Assembly (NCBI RefSeq): GCF_003751085.1
Contig: NZ_RJJY01000001.1
Coordinates: 310,001-374,000, forward strand
Length of the DNA stretch: 64,000 nt
Direction: 5' to 3'
Origin: Micromonospora sp. Llam0
GTDB lineage: Bacteria; Actinomycetota; Actinomycetes; Mycobacteriales; Micromonosporaceae
The position numbers and the translations under genes are program-made. Below, in pieces: positions 34,880-46,162 of the stretch. Below the pieces are notes generated by a model that did not search any database, was not told the DNA's origin, and saw only the letters and a program-made list of their open reading frames with translations. Within the stretch, counting starts at the first letter, position 1. Each line of letters opens with the position of its first letter.

Positions 34880-37225
34880 GTGCACCTCCCCTCGGGCATG
34901 CAGGCGCTCGCGCTGGCGAGTGGGCTCGCGGCTGCGCTGGGCGCTGGATGGTTGTTCGTCGTGGCCCGGCGTCGGGACGGGTCGTCCGGCCGGGCCCACC
35001 GGCTGCTCGCGGTCGGTGCCGGGATGACCACCTTGAGTGTGCTAGCCGGGCTGGCCGGTGCCGTCGCGATGGCCGCCGAGTGGGACCGGCAGCAGCCGCA
35101 GCGGAGTCTGCTCGCCACGGTCGTCGCGGTCGGCTGCGCGCTCGGCGGGCTGCTGCTTATCTGGGGCCTGCTGCGGCTGCCGGACATCGCCGGGCGGTCC
35201 GCGCCGACCGCCCGTCACCTGCTCGACTGCCTGGCGGTCGGTGCGGCGCTGTGGTTTACCGGCTGGGTGCTGGTCGCCCCACCGACCCGGCTGCTGGGCA
35301 CCGCCACCCCGGCCGTCTGCCCGGCGATCCTGCTGGCTACCGCGACGGTCGCCGCGATCACCGGGGTGGCGGTGATGACCGCGCTGCACAGCGGCCGGCA
35401 TCCGACCGGTCCGCTGCTCGGCGGTGCGGGCACCGTGCTGATCGGGCTCAGCGGCATCGGCGCGGCGGCCGGCATCTGCCAGTACGGCGTGGGGCTCGTC
35501 CTGGCCGGTGCCGTCGGGTTGCCGGTCGGGCTGGTGCTGGTCTGGCTCGGTGGGGGACGGCCGGGGTGCGGCGGCAGCGCGCCGGCCGGCCTGGTGCCGC
35601 GCGGGGCGGGGTACGCGTTCCTGCCGATGGTGGTGATGGCCACCGCCGGCTTCTACCACGTGGCCAGCGGCGGCGAGTTCACCACCATCGCGGTGGCGGT
35701 CGGCAGCCTGGAGGGCTTCATCCTGGTGGGCCGGCAGTACCTGGCACTGCTCGACGTGCGCCGGTACGCGGCCCGGCTGGCATCGAGCGAGGCGCACTTT
35801 CGCAACCTCGCGCACACCGACCCGTTGACCGGGCTGGCCAACCGGCGGGCGCTGCTGCGTGAGCTGTACGACTGCGTCGCCGATCGGCGTCCCGGCGGGC
35901 TGCTCACCCTGGACCTGGACGGGTTCAAGACGGTCAACGACATGCGGGGTCACGACGTCGGTGACGCCGTGCTGATCGAGGTGGGCCGGCGGCTGGTCGC
36001 CGAATTGGCCGGGGCGGGGCTGGCCGCCCGGCTGGGCGGCGACGAGTTCGCCGTACTGCTGTCGTTGCCGGACCCGGACGAGGCGCACCGGGTCGCGGTC
36101 CGGATCCTGCGCGCCCTCGACGAGCCGTACCCGCACGACAAGGGTCCGATCTACGTGTCGGCGAGCATCGGGATGGCCTGCTGTTCGACCGCGCCGGACG
36201 CTCCGGCGCTGCTGCGCAACGCGGACCTGGCGCTGCGCTCGGCGAAGCAGCGGGGCAAGAACCGGGTGGAGCGCTACGACGTCTCCTACGACCAGGCCCA
36301 GCGTCGCCGGGTCCGGCTGGAGCACGAGATGCGCGGCGCGATCGACCGCGGCGAGCTGCGGCTGGCCTTCCAACCGGTGGTGGCGGTGCCGTCGGTACGG
36401 CCGGTCGGGGCCGAGGCGTTGATCCGGTGGCACCATCCGGAGCTGGGCAAGGTGCCACCGGACGAGTTCATCCCGCTGGCCGAGGAGTGCGGGATGATCA
36501 GCCGGCTGGGTGCCTGGGTGCTCGACGAGGCGTGCCGGCAGCTGTCCCGCTGGCTGGCCGAGGGGCACGACGTCTGGGTGTCGGTCAACGTGTCGCCGCA
36601 CGAGCTGCACGCCCCGGAGTACGTGCTGCAGGTCGACGAGGCGTTGCGACGACACCGGGTGCCGTCGCAACGCCTGGTGCTGGAGGTCACCGAGCATGCC
36701 GTCGCCCGGGACCTCGCCGAGCTGATCCGCCGGCTGAAGGCGCTGCGCGCCACCGGGGTACGGATCGCCCTGGACGATTTCGGTGCCGGCTACTCGTCGC
36801 TCGGTCAGCTGCGGAACCTGCCGATCGACATTCTCAAGATCGACCACAGTCTGGTGGCCGAGCAGGGGCCGGTCGCGCCGCCGCTGCCGGGTCGGCGGGC
36901 GTTCGCGCCGATGGTCGACGTGGTGATGCGGCTCGGGCACCAGTTGGGTCTGGAGGTCATCGCCGAGGGGGTGACCAACCAGGCCGAGCTGGCCGTCGTG
37001 GTGGAGGCGGGCTGCCGGTTCGGGCAGGGCGCGCTGTTCGGTTGGGGGGTGCCGGCCGAGCATCTGGAGGCGATGTTGTCGGCGGCGACGTCGTCCGGTA
37101 ACCGGCGTGGAATCGGCGGCCGCCGCCGTCCCGGCGAAGATCAGCAGGCCAGCGCCGGTGCGGCGCCGTTACCCGCCCAGGATGTGAGATCAGTTGACTC
37201 ATCGCGTGAGATGCGTCAGGCTTAG
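34880..37225 (+). CDS. Membrane GGDEF-EAL cyclic-di-GMP protein
   Basis: About 781 residues from the GTG at 34880 (an ATG at 34898 is the alternative; neither has a clear ribosome site). The same frame is open far upstream but there it is antisense to ilvD. Seven or eight transmembrane helices fill about residues 5-290. The GGDEF domain is fully canonical (L-G-G-D-E-F; D-P-L-T-G-L-A-N-R-R), and the EAL domain keeps E-A-L-I-R-W, D-D-F-G-A-G-Y-S-S and A-E-G-V-T. Both synthesis and hydrolysis of cyclic-di-GMP are possible. The ilvB promoter and leader overlap and follow its 3' end. Confidence 0.92.
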   Translation: MHLPSGMQALALASGLAAALGAGWLFVVARRRDGSSGRAHRLLAVGAGMTTLSVLAGLAGAVAMAAEWDRQQPQRSLLATVVAVGCALGGLLLIWGLLRLPDIAGRSAPTARHLLDCLAVGAALWFTGWVLVAPPTRLLGTATPAVCPAILLATATVAAITGVAVMTALHSGRHPTGPLLGGAGTVLIGLSGIGAAAGICQYGVGLVLAGAVGLPVGLVLVWLGGGRPGCGGSAPAGLVPRGAGYAFLPMVVMATAGFYHVASGGEFTTIAVAVGSLEGFILVGRQYLALLDVRRYAARLASSEAHFRNLAHTDPLTGLANRRALLRELYDCVADRRPGGLLTLDLDGFKTVNDMRGHDVGDAVLIEVGRRLVAELAGAGLAARLGGDEFAVLLSLPDPDEAHRVAVRILRALDEPYPHDKGPIYVSASIGMACCSTAPDAPALLRNADLALRSAKQRGKNRVERYDVSYDQAQRRRVRLEHEMRGAIDRGELRLAFQPVVAVPSVRPVGAEALIRWHHPELGKVPPDEFIPLAEECGMISRLGAWVLDEACRQLSRWLAEGHDVWVSVNVSPHELHAPEYVLQVDEALRRHRVPSQRLVLEVTEHAVARDLAELIRRLKALRATGVRIALDDFGAGYSSLGQLRNLPIDILKIDHSLVAEQGPVAPPLPGRRAFAPMVDVVMRLGHQLGLEVIAEGVTNQAELAVVVEAGCRFGQGALFGWGVPAEHLEAMLSAATSSGNRRGIGGRRRPGEDQQASAGAAPLPAQDVRSVDSSREMRQA
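37194..37222 (+). promoter_or_regulatory. Predicted ilvB promoter
   Basis: TTGACT (37194-37199), a 17-bp spacer, and CAGGCT (37217-37222) place the start of transcription at about 37229, next to the leader-peptide ATG at 37230. It lies inside the last codons of the GGDEF-EAL gene. Confidence 0.5.
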
Positions 37226-37229
37226 CCCC

Positions 37230-37265
37230 ATGTCGCTGACTCTGTCGTCTCGAGTACTTACCTGA
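37230..37265 (+). CDS. ilvB leader peptide (MSLTLSSRVLT)
   Basis: An 11-codon open frame, apparently on a leaderless transcript, with three Leu and one Val codon. Its stop codon abuts a perfect 10-bp hairpin (37266-37275 with 37281-37290), followed directly by a U-tailed terminator. This is the layout of a ribosome-mediated branched-chain amino acid attenuator. Confidence 0.65.
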   Translation: MSLTLSSRVLT

Positions 37266-37322
37266 GCGCACTCTCCGATCGAGAGTGCGCTGGCCCCGTG
37301 CATCTGCACGAGGGCCGTTTTT
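37266..37322 (+). terminator. Attenuator of the ilvBNC operon
   Basis: Two adjacent hairpins. The first is GCGCACTCTC-CGATC-GAGAGTGCGC (37266-37290). The second (37292-37316) pairs GGCCC/GGGCC and GTGCA/TGCAC and runs into TTTTT (37318-37322). True U-tracts are rare in this window, which supports a regulated terminator 100 bp before ilvB. Confidence 0.75.
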
Positions 37323-37422
37323 ATTGCCAAATCCCTGCCGGTTCCGGCCGATCGGTCCCATCTGCCGGATACGCCACCGAGACCCATGTCACGAGACCAC
37401 TGAGCTGAAGGCCTGAATCGTC

Positions 37423-39309
37423 ATGACGAGACCCACGCCCGAGACCCTCGCCCACCGCGCGCACTCGGCCGCGGCGGCCGCGCCGACCCCGGCCACCCTC
37501 GCCAACGCCGTGACCCCGCCGCCGGCACCGCCGGTGCCGGTCTCCGGCGCGGGTTGCCTGGTCCGGTCCCTGGAGGCACTCGGCGTCGACGTGGTGTTCG
37601 GCATCCCCGGCGGGGCGATCCTGCCGGCCTACGACCCGCTGTACGACTCGACGGTGCGGCACATCCTGGTCCGCCACGAGCAGGGCGCCGGGCACGCCGC
37701 GACCGGCTACGCCCAGGCCACCGGTCGGGTCGGGGTGTGCATGGCGACCTCCGGTCCGGGCGCCACCAACCTGGTCACCCCGATCGCCGACGCGTACATG
37801 GACTCGGTGCCGATCGTGGCCATCACCGGCCAAGTGGCCCGCCCGTCGATCGGCACCGACGCCTTCCAGGAAGCCGACATCCAGGGCATCACCCTGCCGA
37901 TCACCAAGCACAACTACCTGGTGCAGTCGGGCGAGGAGATCCCCCGGGTGCTGGCCGAGGCGTTCCACCTGGCGGCCACCGGCCGGCCCGGACCGGTGCT
38001 GGTCGACATCCCCAAGGACGTGCTGCAGGCACCGACCACCTTCGCCTGGCCGCCCACGCTGGACCTGCCCGGCTACCGGCCCACCCTGCACCCGCACGGC
38101 AAGCAGATCCGCGAGGCGGCCCGGCTGATGGCCGGCGCCCGCCGCCCGGTGCTCTACGTCGGCGGCGGCGTGCTCAAGGCGCAGGCCACCGAAGGGCTGC
38201 GCCGGCTCGCCGAACTGACCGGCATCCCGGTGGTCACCACCCTGATGGCCCGGGGCGCGTTCCCCGACTCGCACCCGCAGCATCTGGGCATGCCCGGCAT
38301 GCACGGCACCGTCGCGGCGGTGTACGCGCTGCAGAAGGCGGATCTGATCGTGGCGCTCGGCGCCCGGTTCGACGACCGGGTGACCGGCAAGCTGGATTCC
38401 TTCGCCCCCGGCGCGGCGGTGGTGCACGCCGACATCGACCCGGCCGAGATCGGCAAGAACCGCACCGCCGACGTGCCGATCGTCGGCGACGCCCGGCACG
38501 TCATCGACGAGCTGATCGAGGCGTACCCGGCGGCGGAGCGGGGCGTCCCCACCGGCCGTCCGGCGGCGCGCTCCGCCGGCCCGGCCGGCGACCGCAGCGA
38601 CTGGTGGGCGCAGCTGGACGACCTGCGGGAGCGCTACCCGCTGGGCTACGACGAGCCGGACGACGGCACGCTGTCCCCGCAGTACGTGATCGAGCGGCTC
38701 GGCAAGTTGGCCGGACCGGACGCCATCTACGTCGCCGGCGTCGGCCAGCACCAGATGTGGGCCTCCCAGTTCATCTCCTACGAGAAGCCGAACACCTGGC
38801 TCAACTCCGGTGGGCTGGGCACCATGGGGTACGCGGTCCCGGCCGCGATGGGTGCCAAGGTCGGCCAGCCGGAGACGGTGGTCTGGGCGGTCGACGGCGA
38901 CGGCTGCTTCCAGATGACCAACCAGGAGCTGGCCACCTGTGCCCTGGAGGGCATCCCGGTCAAGGTGGCGCTGATCAACAACGGCAACCTGGGCATGGTC
39001 CGGCAGTGGCAGACGCTGTTCTACGACGAGCGCTACTCCAACACCGACCTGGGCACCCACAAGCACCGCATCCCGGACTTCGTCAAGCTCGCCGAGGCGC
39101 TCGGCTGTGTCGGGCTGCGCTGCGAGAACGCCGCCGACGTGGACAAGACCATCGCTGCCGCGATGGAGATCAACGACGTCCCGGTCGTGATCGACTTCGT
39201 GGTCGGCAAGGACGCCATGGTCTGGCCGATGGTCGCCGCCGGCACCAGCAACGATGAGATCATGTTCGCCCGGGACGTCCGGCCCACCTTCGACGAGGAC
39301 GACCTGTGA
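37423..39309 (+). CDS. ilvB: Acetolactate synthase, large subunit
   Basis: The 628-residue thiamine-diphosphate enzyme condensing pyruvate with pyruvate or 2-ketobutyrate, the first common step of valine/leucine/isoleucine synthesis. The catalytic Glu is Glu86 in R-H-E-Q-G-A, and the TPP/Mg motif is [12 protein letters not shown]. An Ala/Pro-rich N-terminal extension of about 40 residues precedes the domain. It is first in ilvB-ilvN-ilvC, behind an attenuator. Confidence 0.97.
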   Translation: MTRPTPETLAHRAHSAAAAAPTPATLANAVTPPPAPPVPVSGAGCLVRSLEALGVDVVFGIPGGAILPAYDPLYDSTVRHILVRHEQGAGHAATGYAQATGRVGVCMATSGPGATNLVTPIADAYMDSVPIVAITGQVARPSIGTDAFQEADIQGITLPITKHNYLVQSGEEIPRVLAEAFHLAATGRPGPVLVDIPKDVLQAPTTFAWPPTLDLPGYRPTLHPHGKQIREAARLMAGARRPVLYVGGGVLKAQATEGLRRLAELTGIPVVTTLMARGAFPDSHPQHLGMPGMHGTVAAVYALQKADLIVALGARFDDRVTGKLDSFAPGAAVVHADIDPAEIGKNRTADVPIVGDARHVIDELIEAYPAAERGVPTGRPAARSAGPAGDRSDWWAQLDDLRERYPLGYDEPDDGTLSPQYVIERLGKLAGPDAIYVAGVGQHQMWASQFISYEKPNTWLNSGGLGTMGYAVPAAMGAKVGQPETVVWAVDGDGCFQMTNQELATCALEGIPVKVALINNGNLGMVRQWQTLFYDERYSNTDLGTHKHRIPDFVKLAEALGCVGLRCENAADVDKTIAAAMEINDVPVVIDFVVGKDAMVWPMVAAGTSNDEIMFARDVRPTFDEDDL

Positions 39310-39345
39310 CGACGACCTGTCACGACCCGGCCCATCCGATGATGA

Positions 39346-40989
<1,644 letters not shown>

Positions 40990-40996
40990 CGCCGGA

Positions 40997-41034
40997 CAGA
41001 GCCCATCACTGACAGTGATCGGTGATGGGCTCTG
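40997..41034. terminator. Terminator of the ilvBNC operon
   Basis: A perfect 13-bp stem (40997-41009 with 41022-41034; cagagcccatcac) with a 12-nt loop, 8 bp after the ilvC stop. Confidence 0.85.
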
Positions 41035-41166
41035 CGCCTATCTCGGGGCGAGTTTCGTTACCGGAAGATTGCGGCTTGGGGTCGGTTTCGGGTAGTTGGT
41101 TTCCGACGCCGATAATTGACCTACGGTTACAGGTAGTTAATGGCCGCCTCGGGTAATGTGCCCCGC

Positions 41167-42402
41167 ATGCGTCTGGAGCAATCGCACCGCACGGAGCGCT
41201 TCGGGGCCGTTCGCATCCATGAGCTTCAGCGTGTCATCGAGCTGGACTCGGGGGATGTCGCCGGTGACCGGGGCCGTGGGCTGGTCTCCCAGGAGGACAT
41301 CCGGGCCGTCGAGCGGGACATGGTGGTGGTCATACCCTGCATGAATGAAACACGCAGGGTGATCGAAGGAGTGCTCTCCGGTATCCCGCACGACTGCCTG
41401 ATCGTGCTCGTCTCGAACAGCGGCCGGCAGCCGGTGGACCGTTATGAAATCGAGGCCCATACCGTCGAGCAGTTCTGCCGGTCGGCGGACCGGCCGGCGA
41501 TCACCGTGCACCAACGGGATCCAGGGCTGGCCGCGGCGCTGAAGGCCGCTGGCATGCCGGAGCTGATCGACGAGAGCGGGCTGATCCGCACCGGCAAGGG
41601 CGAGGCCATGCTGATCGGCATGGCGATCGCCGCGCTCACCGGGCGCCGGTACGTCGGCTACGTGGACGCCGACAACTACGTCCCCGGCGCGGTCCACGAA
41701 TACTGCAAGGTGTACGCCGCCGGCCTGCACCTGGCCGACAGCCCGTACTCGATGGTCCGGATCTCCTGGCACTCCAAGCCCAAGCTGCGCGACGGCCGAC
41801 TGTTCTTCAGCCGCCGGGGCCGCAGCTCGGAGATCACCAACGGGTTCCTGAACCGGCTGATCGCCGAGTACTCCGGCTTCGGCACCGAGGTGATCGCCAC
41901 CGGCAACGCCGGCGAACACGCGCTCAGCCTCGACCTCGGCCTGCGGCTGCGGCTGGCCGGCGGTTTCGCGGTCGAGCCGTACGAGTACGTCGACCTGTTC
42001 GAACGCTTCGGCGGCATCCTGGACACCGACAGCCCCGAAGTGATGGCGCATTCGGTGCCGGTGCTGCAGGTGGAGACCCGCAACCCGCACTTCCACGACA
42101 ACAAGGGCGAGGAGCACGTCCAGGGCATGCGGATGCAGGCACTCAACGTGCTGTACCACTCCCCGGTGTGCCTGCCGGCGGTCCGTGAGGCGATCCTCGA
42201 GTTCATGATCGACCAGGGGGCGTTGTCGCCGGGTGCCGAGCCGCCCCGCGAACGGGTCTATCCGCCGGTCGGTTCGCTCGCCTTCGACCTGCTCTACGAC
42301 ACCCTGGAGGCGGAGGCCGGCACGTTCCGGCAGATCGGTGACGGCGGCATCGTCCGCGGCCGGATCCCCCGTCATCCGGTCAGCCCGGCACCGGCCGGCT
42401 GA
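41167..42402 (+). CDS. mpgS: Mannosyl-3-phosphoglycerate synthase (GT55)
   Basis: A 411-residue glycosyltransferase that joins GDP-mannose and 3-phosphoglycerate, the first step to the compatible solute mannosylglycerate. The N terminus (T-E-R-F-G-A-V-R-I-H-E-L-Q-R-V), the nucleotide-sugar site V-V-I-P-C-M-N-E-T, R-T-G-K-G-E-A-M, and the metal motif D-A-D-N (167-170) match the family. I use ATG 41167; ATG 41140 in frame would add nine residues. No mpgP phosphatase gene is visible nearby. The next gene is serA, which uses the same 3-phosphoglycerate. Confidence 0.88.
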   Translation: MRLEQSHRTERFGAVRIHELQRVIELDSGDVAGDRGRGLVSQEDIRAVERDMVVVIPCMNETRRVIEGVLSGIPHDCLIVLVSNSGRQPVDRYEIEAHTVEQFCRSADRPAITVHQRDPGLAAALKAAGMPELIDESGLIRTGKGEAMLIGMAIAALTGRRYVGYVDADNYVPGAVHEYCKVYAAGLHLADSPYSMVRISWHSKPKLRDGRLFFSRRGRSSEITNGFLNRLIAEYSGFGTEVIATGNAGEHALSLDLGLRLRLAGGFAVEPYEYVDLFERFGGILDTDSPEVMAHSVPVLQVETRNPHFHDNKGEEHVQGMRMQALNVLYHSPVCLPAVREAILEFMIDQGALSPGAEPPRERVYPPVGSLAFDLLYDTLEAEAGTFRQIGDGGIVRGRIPRHPVSPAPAG

Positions 42403-42708
42403 GCGGGTCCGGGCCGGGCCGACTGACCGGGTCCGGGCCGGGGCCGGCCGAGTGGGTCGCTACGCCGACTGAGCGGGGCGGCGGGTCGCTGCGGGCGGGC
42501 GGAGTACGGCGTCGGTTGGCCGGGGGCGGGTGTTAGGTCTGATTTGTGAGGGCCCTCACCCCCGGCCCCGAGCCGCGCCGTCCACGGCTGCGCCTACGAT
42601 CGCGGGTAGGCCGCCTCCGTGCCGGCGCGACACCCGGGCGGGGGAGCGTAGGGCGCAGAGCGGCGCCCCACCGCCGCAGATACCCGTCCCGGACGACTTT
42701 GAGGACCA
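42403..42708. other. Gap between mpgS and serA with repeats and a palindrome
   Basis: The first 50 bp hold an imperfect duplication of (a/g)CTGA(g/c)CGGGTCCGGGCCGG that includes the mpgS stop. At 42546-42559 is the 14-bp palindrome GTGAGGGCCCTCAC, which could be an operator or part of a terminator. The rest is GC-rich without a convincing gene. The serA ribosome site (GAGGA) is at its end. Confidence 0.5.
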
Positions 42709-44307
42709 ATGAATCCTGTCGTACTGATCGCTGAAGAGCTCGCGCCCGCCGCAATCGACGTACTCGCTCATGACTTCGATGTCCGCCATGTCGACGGCAC
42801 GGACCGTCCCGCCCTGCTCGCCGCGCTCGCCGACGCCCACGCGGTGATCGTGCGTAGCGCCACCCAGATCGACGCCGAGGCGTTGGCCGCCGCGCCCCTG
42901 CTCAAGGTGGTCGCCCGCGCCGGCGTCGGCCTGGACAACGTCGAGGTACCGGCCGCTACCGCCCGAGGCGTCATGGTGGTGAACGCACCCACCTCCAACA
43001 TCGTCTCGGCGGCCGAGCAGGCGATCGCCCTGCTGCTCGCGGTGGCCCGCAACACCGCCAGCGCCAGCGCCGCGCTCAAGGCCGGCGAGTGGAAGCGGTC
43101 GAAGTACACCGGCGTGGAGCTGCAGGGCAAGACCGTCGGCGTGGTCGGGCTCGGCCGCATCGGCGTGCTGTTCGCCCAGCGGATCGCCGCGTTCGGCACC
43201 CGGCTGATCGCGTACGACCCGTACATCCAGCCGGCCCGCGCGGCGCAGCTCGGGGTTCGCCTGGTCGGGCTGGAAGAGCTGCTCCGGGAGAGCGACTTCA
43301 TCTCGATCCACCTGCCGAAGACCCCGGAGACGCTCGGCCTGATCGGTGAGAAGGAGCTGGCGATCGTCAAGCCCGGGGTCCGGATCGTCAACGCGGCCCG
43401 TGGCGGCCTCGTCGACGAGCAGGCGCTGGCCGACGCGCTGGCCGAGGGCCGGGTCGGTGGTGCCGGCGTCGACGTGTACGCGAAGGAGCCGTGCACCTCC
43501 TCGCCGCTGTTCGCCTTCGACAACGTGGTCGCGACCCCGCACCTGGGGGCCTCGACCGCCGAGGCGCAGGACAAGGCGGGTCTGGCCGTGGCCCGCAGCG
43601 TCAAGCTCGCGCTGCAGGGTGAATTCGTCCCCGACGCGGTGAACGTGCAGGCCGGTGGGGTGGTCGCCGAGGACGTCCGGCCGCTGCTGCCGCTGGCCGA
43701 GAAGCTGGGCAAGGTGTTCACCGCGGTGGCCGGGGTGGTCGCGGCCAGCGTCACCGTCGAGGTACGCGGCGAGGTCGTCGGCAACGAGGTGTCGGTGCTC
43801 AAGCTGGCCGCCACCAAGGGGCTGTTCAGCTCGGTGGTCGAGGAACAGGTCACCTACGTCAACGCGCCGCACCTGGCCGCCGACCGGGGCGTCGAGGTGG
43901 AGCTGGTCACCCACCCGGACACCGCCGACCAGCCCAACCTGGTCACCGTCCGGGGTGTGCTGCCCGACGGCGGTACGGCCAGCGTCTCCGGCACCGTGGT
44001 GCAGTCCGCCGGCCGGGACGTGGTCCGGCTGACCGAGGTCGACGGCTTCGACCTCGAACTGTCCGCCGAGGGCATCCTGCTCTTCTTCCGGTACGCCGAC
44101 CGGCCGGGCGTGGTCGGGACCATCGGCTCGATCCTCGGCGAGTCCAATGTCAACATCGCCGCCATGCAGGTGGCCCGGCGGTCCGCCGGTGGCGAGGCGC
44201 TGATGACCCTCACCGTCGACTCCGCCGTCGGCGCGGAGTCGCTGCACAATGCCGCCAGCTCGATCGGGGCGACCGCGGCCAGCGCGGTGGACCTGCGCGA
44301 GGAGTGA
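42709..44307 (+). CDS. serA: D-3-phosphoglycerate dehydrogenase with ACT domain
   Basis: A 532-residue enzyme oxidising 3-phosphoglycerate, the first step of serine synthesis. It has the nucleotide motif G-L-G-R-I-G, the catalytic region (A-R-G-G-L-V-D-E, P-H-L-G-A-S-T), an intervening domain typical of the long actinobacterial type, and a C-terminal ACT domain (about 460-530) for serine feedback. GAGGA precedes the ATG. Confidence 0.97.
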   Translation: MNPVVLIAEELAPAAIDVLAHDFDVRHVDGTDRPALLAALADAHAVIVRSATQIDAEALAAAPLLKVVARAGVGLDNVEVPAATARGVMVVNAPTSNIVSAAEQAIALLLAVARNTASASAALKAGEWKRSKYTGVELQGKTVGVVGLGRIGVLFAQRIAAFGTRLIAYDPYIQPARAAQLGVRLVGLEELLRESDFISIHLPKTPETLGLIGEKELAIVKPGVRIVNAARGGLVDEQALADALAEGRVGGAGVDVYAKEPCTSSPLFAFDNVVATPHLGASTAEAQDKAGLAVARSVKLALQGEFVPDAVNVQAGGVVAEDVRPLLPLAEKLGKVFTAVAGVVAASVTVEVRGEVVGNEVSVLKLAATKGLFSSVVEEQVTYVNAPHLAADRGVEVELVTHPDTADQPNLVTVRGVLPDGGTASVSGTVVQSAGRDVVRLTEVDGFDLELSAEGILLFFRYADRPGVVGTIGSILGESNVNIAAMQVARRSAGGEALMTLTVDSAVGAESLHNAASSIGATAASAVDLREE

Positions 44308-44331
44308 CCTGCCGGACGTGTCGTCCGGCTC

Positions 44332-44365
44332 CGGCGGTTCGGGGATCAGCGTCCCCGAACCGCCG
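44332..44365. terminator. Bidirectional terminator after serA
   Basis: A perfect 14-bp stem (44332-44345 with 44352-44365; cggcggttcgggga) with loop tcagcg, between convergent genes. Confidence 0.85.
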
Positions 44366-44370
44366 CCCGC

Positions 44371-44760
44371 TCAGCGGGTCGACGCGCTGGCCGGCGGCGG
44401 GTAGACCGAGCCGTCCTGCGGATCGAGCAGCAGCAGGTCGTGTTCCTGAGCCAGCCGTTCGATGGTGAGCAGCACCTCGTCGGCGCAGGTCTGACGCAGG
44501 TTCATCTCGACGTGGTCGGTTGCGGTATGTAATGGGACCTTTGCCCAGGGGCAGTCTTCTGTGGTGGAAGCGGCACCCTGATCCGGGTAACTGGCGGTCA
44601 GCGCGGCGTGGAAGGACGTGATCCGGCGGTCGGTCTCACCGTCGGCGTGCTCACCCTGCCGGCACAGTTCGTGTGCGGCGTGTACGTCCGCCGAGGTGGA
44701 CTGATCGTCCAACGCCCATACGACTAGATCGAATGTCACGCCGCACAGCGTGCCATCCAT
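44371..44760 (-). CDS. Conserved hypothetical protein
   Basis: A 129-residue protein beginning MDGTLCGVTFDLVVWALDD; an ATG 12 codons upstream is possible. The pattern F-D-L-V-V-W-A at the N terminus, followed by I-T-S-F-H-A-A-L-T-A-S-Y-P-D, resembles a family of small actinobacterial proteins of unknown function. I see no membrane segment or catalytic motif. Confidence 0.65.
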   Translation of the reverse strand: MDGTLCGVTFDLVVWALDDQSTSADVHAAHELCRQGEHADGETDRRITSFHAALTASYPDQGAASTTEDCPWAKVPLHTATDHVEMNLRQTCADEVLLTIERLAQEHDLLLLDPQDGSVYPPPASASTR

Positions 44761-44985
44761 CAGGGGGATCATTCCACCCAGTGCCGTGACCGACAAGCAA
44801 TGTCAGAGGAATTGGAACCTTGCGCCCGGTTGTGTGGAATCGATAGCGTGGCGGTGCGGTTGCTCAGGAGTTGCTCCGGCGCCGGTCGCGTCTTCGGGTG
44901 ACGTTCCGGCCGGCCCGTGGTCTCCCGGGTGACTGCGCCCCCGGTGCGCGAGCCGAGCGCACGTGTCGCCGGCCCGCCCCCGTGG

Positions 44986-45930
44986 TCACTTGCCGAGATC
45001 ACGGGGGTGGGCCGCGCCAGGGGCCGATCGTCTGTCGCCGACCAGATCCAGCACGTGGTAGCCGTCCACTGTGGGAAACCAGTCGCGGCCGGCGGGGCCG
45101 GCGGCGAACAGTGCGGTCGCGTAGCCGTCGGCCACCGCGAGATCCGCGCCGATCACCATGGCGGCGCTGTCCCGCTCCACGACGGACCCGGTGTGCGGGT
45201 CGATGACCTCTCCGCGACCAGCGGTCAGTCCACTTGTCCCGATCGCTCCGTCGACCATGGTCACGGTGGTCGGCGGGCTGCCCGGCGTGGCGCCGGCCGG
45301 GCCGTCGCCGCTGCCTGCGGACAGCGGCTGCTGCAGGGCGATCCGCCACGGTCCACCGTGCGGGGCGCGTCCGCGTACCACCAGGTCACCGCCGCTGACC
45401 ACGGCGTAGTCGGTGATTCCGGCGGCGCGCAACCGGCCAGCGGCCCGCTCGATGGCCCAGCCCTTGATCATGCCGGCCGGGTCGAACCCACCGGGCACCG
45501 CCCACGGGTCGAACCAGCCCTCGGTGGCCACCCGCATCGCCTCGCACCGGTGTACGATGTCGGCCAGCGGCGGGTAGACCTCGGCCGCGACCTCACCCCG
45601 GCGCAGCAGCGAGACCAGGCTGTTCGGCCGCAGCGGGCTGTACGTCACGTCGATCGCCCGCAGCTCCGCGACCGCGTCGCCGATCGCCTCGCTCAGCCCG
45701 CGCCGGCCGATCCGTTCGCTGCCCACCAGGACGAGCTGGTACTCGGTGGTGGAAGTGGCGACGGTGTGCCGGGCGACCAGCTGGCCGGCCGGGCGGGTGT
45801 CGTCGGCCGGCGCCGCGGTGCCGGCCGGCCCGGTCGGGGTGCGCGACGGCCCGGTCGAGGTGCCGGCTCTCGGCGTCGGACCGATCCGCAGATCGGGGGG
45901 TTCCGGCTGGGCGGCGCGGTACGCCAGCAT
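44986..45930 (-). CDS. apbE: FAD:protein FMN transferase (ApbE family)
   Basis: A 314-residue ApbE-type enzyme that would attach FMN covalently to threonine of flavoproteins. Motifs: F-D-P-A-G-M-I-K-G-W-A-I-E-R-A, V-S-G-G-D-L-V-V-R-G, G-T-S-G, E-V-I-D-P-H-T-G and the metal-binding D-G-Y-A-T-A-L-F. There is no lipobox; the N-terminal 40 residues are Pro/Thr-rich. The site GGAGA lies about 8 bases before the ATG. No obvious target flavoprotein gene is adjacent. Confidence 0.88.
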   Translation of the reverse strand: MLAYRAAQPEPPDLRIGPTPRAGTSTGPSRTPTGPAGTAAPADDTRPAGQLVARHTVATSTTEYQLVLVGSERIGRRGLSEAIGDAVAELRAIDVTYSPLRPNSLVSLLRRGEVAAEVYPPLADIVHRCEAMRVATEGWFDPWAVPGGFDPAGMIKGWAIERAAGRLRAAGITDYAVVSGGDLVVRGRAPHGGPWRIALQQPLSAGSGDGPAGATPGSPPTTVTMVDGAIGTSGLTAGRGEVIDPHTGSVVERDSAAMVIGADLAVADGYATALFAAGPAGRDWFPTVDGYHVLDLVGDRRSAPGAAHPRDLGK

Positions 45931-46162
45931 GGTGGATTCTCCTTCGCCGGTGCCCGGATCCGGTCTTCACCTACAGTAGCCGCCCGAGGTAAGTAGGGGG
46001 TTAAGCCCGGCTGTGTGCTCCCTGGGCGGCGCGTGGCGCCGCGACCAGCGGGCCGGCCCCGTGTTCCAGCGGGTAAGTCCGTATTCTGGGACCGACGTAC
46101 CGATTTCCGGGACGATCGCTTAACGTGCGCTAGGCGGTCGAGGAGCAGACGAGGGAGTTGAC

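Noticed and set aside
42546..42559. GTGAGGGCCCTCAC as a terminator of mpgS
   Set aside because: It is short, 140 bp after the stop and without loop or U-tract. Left as an unexplained palindrome.
45931..46162. A leader-peptide attenuator before leuB
   Set aside because: I found no short frame rich in Leu/Ile/Val and no U-tailed hairpin there, unlike ilvB and cimA.
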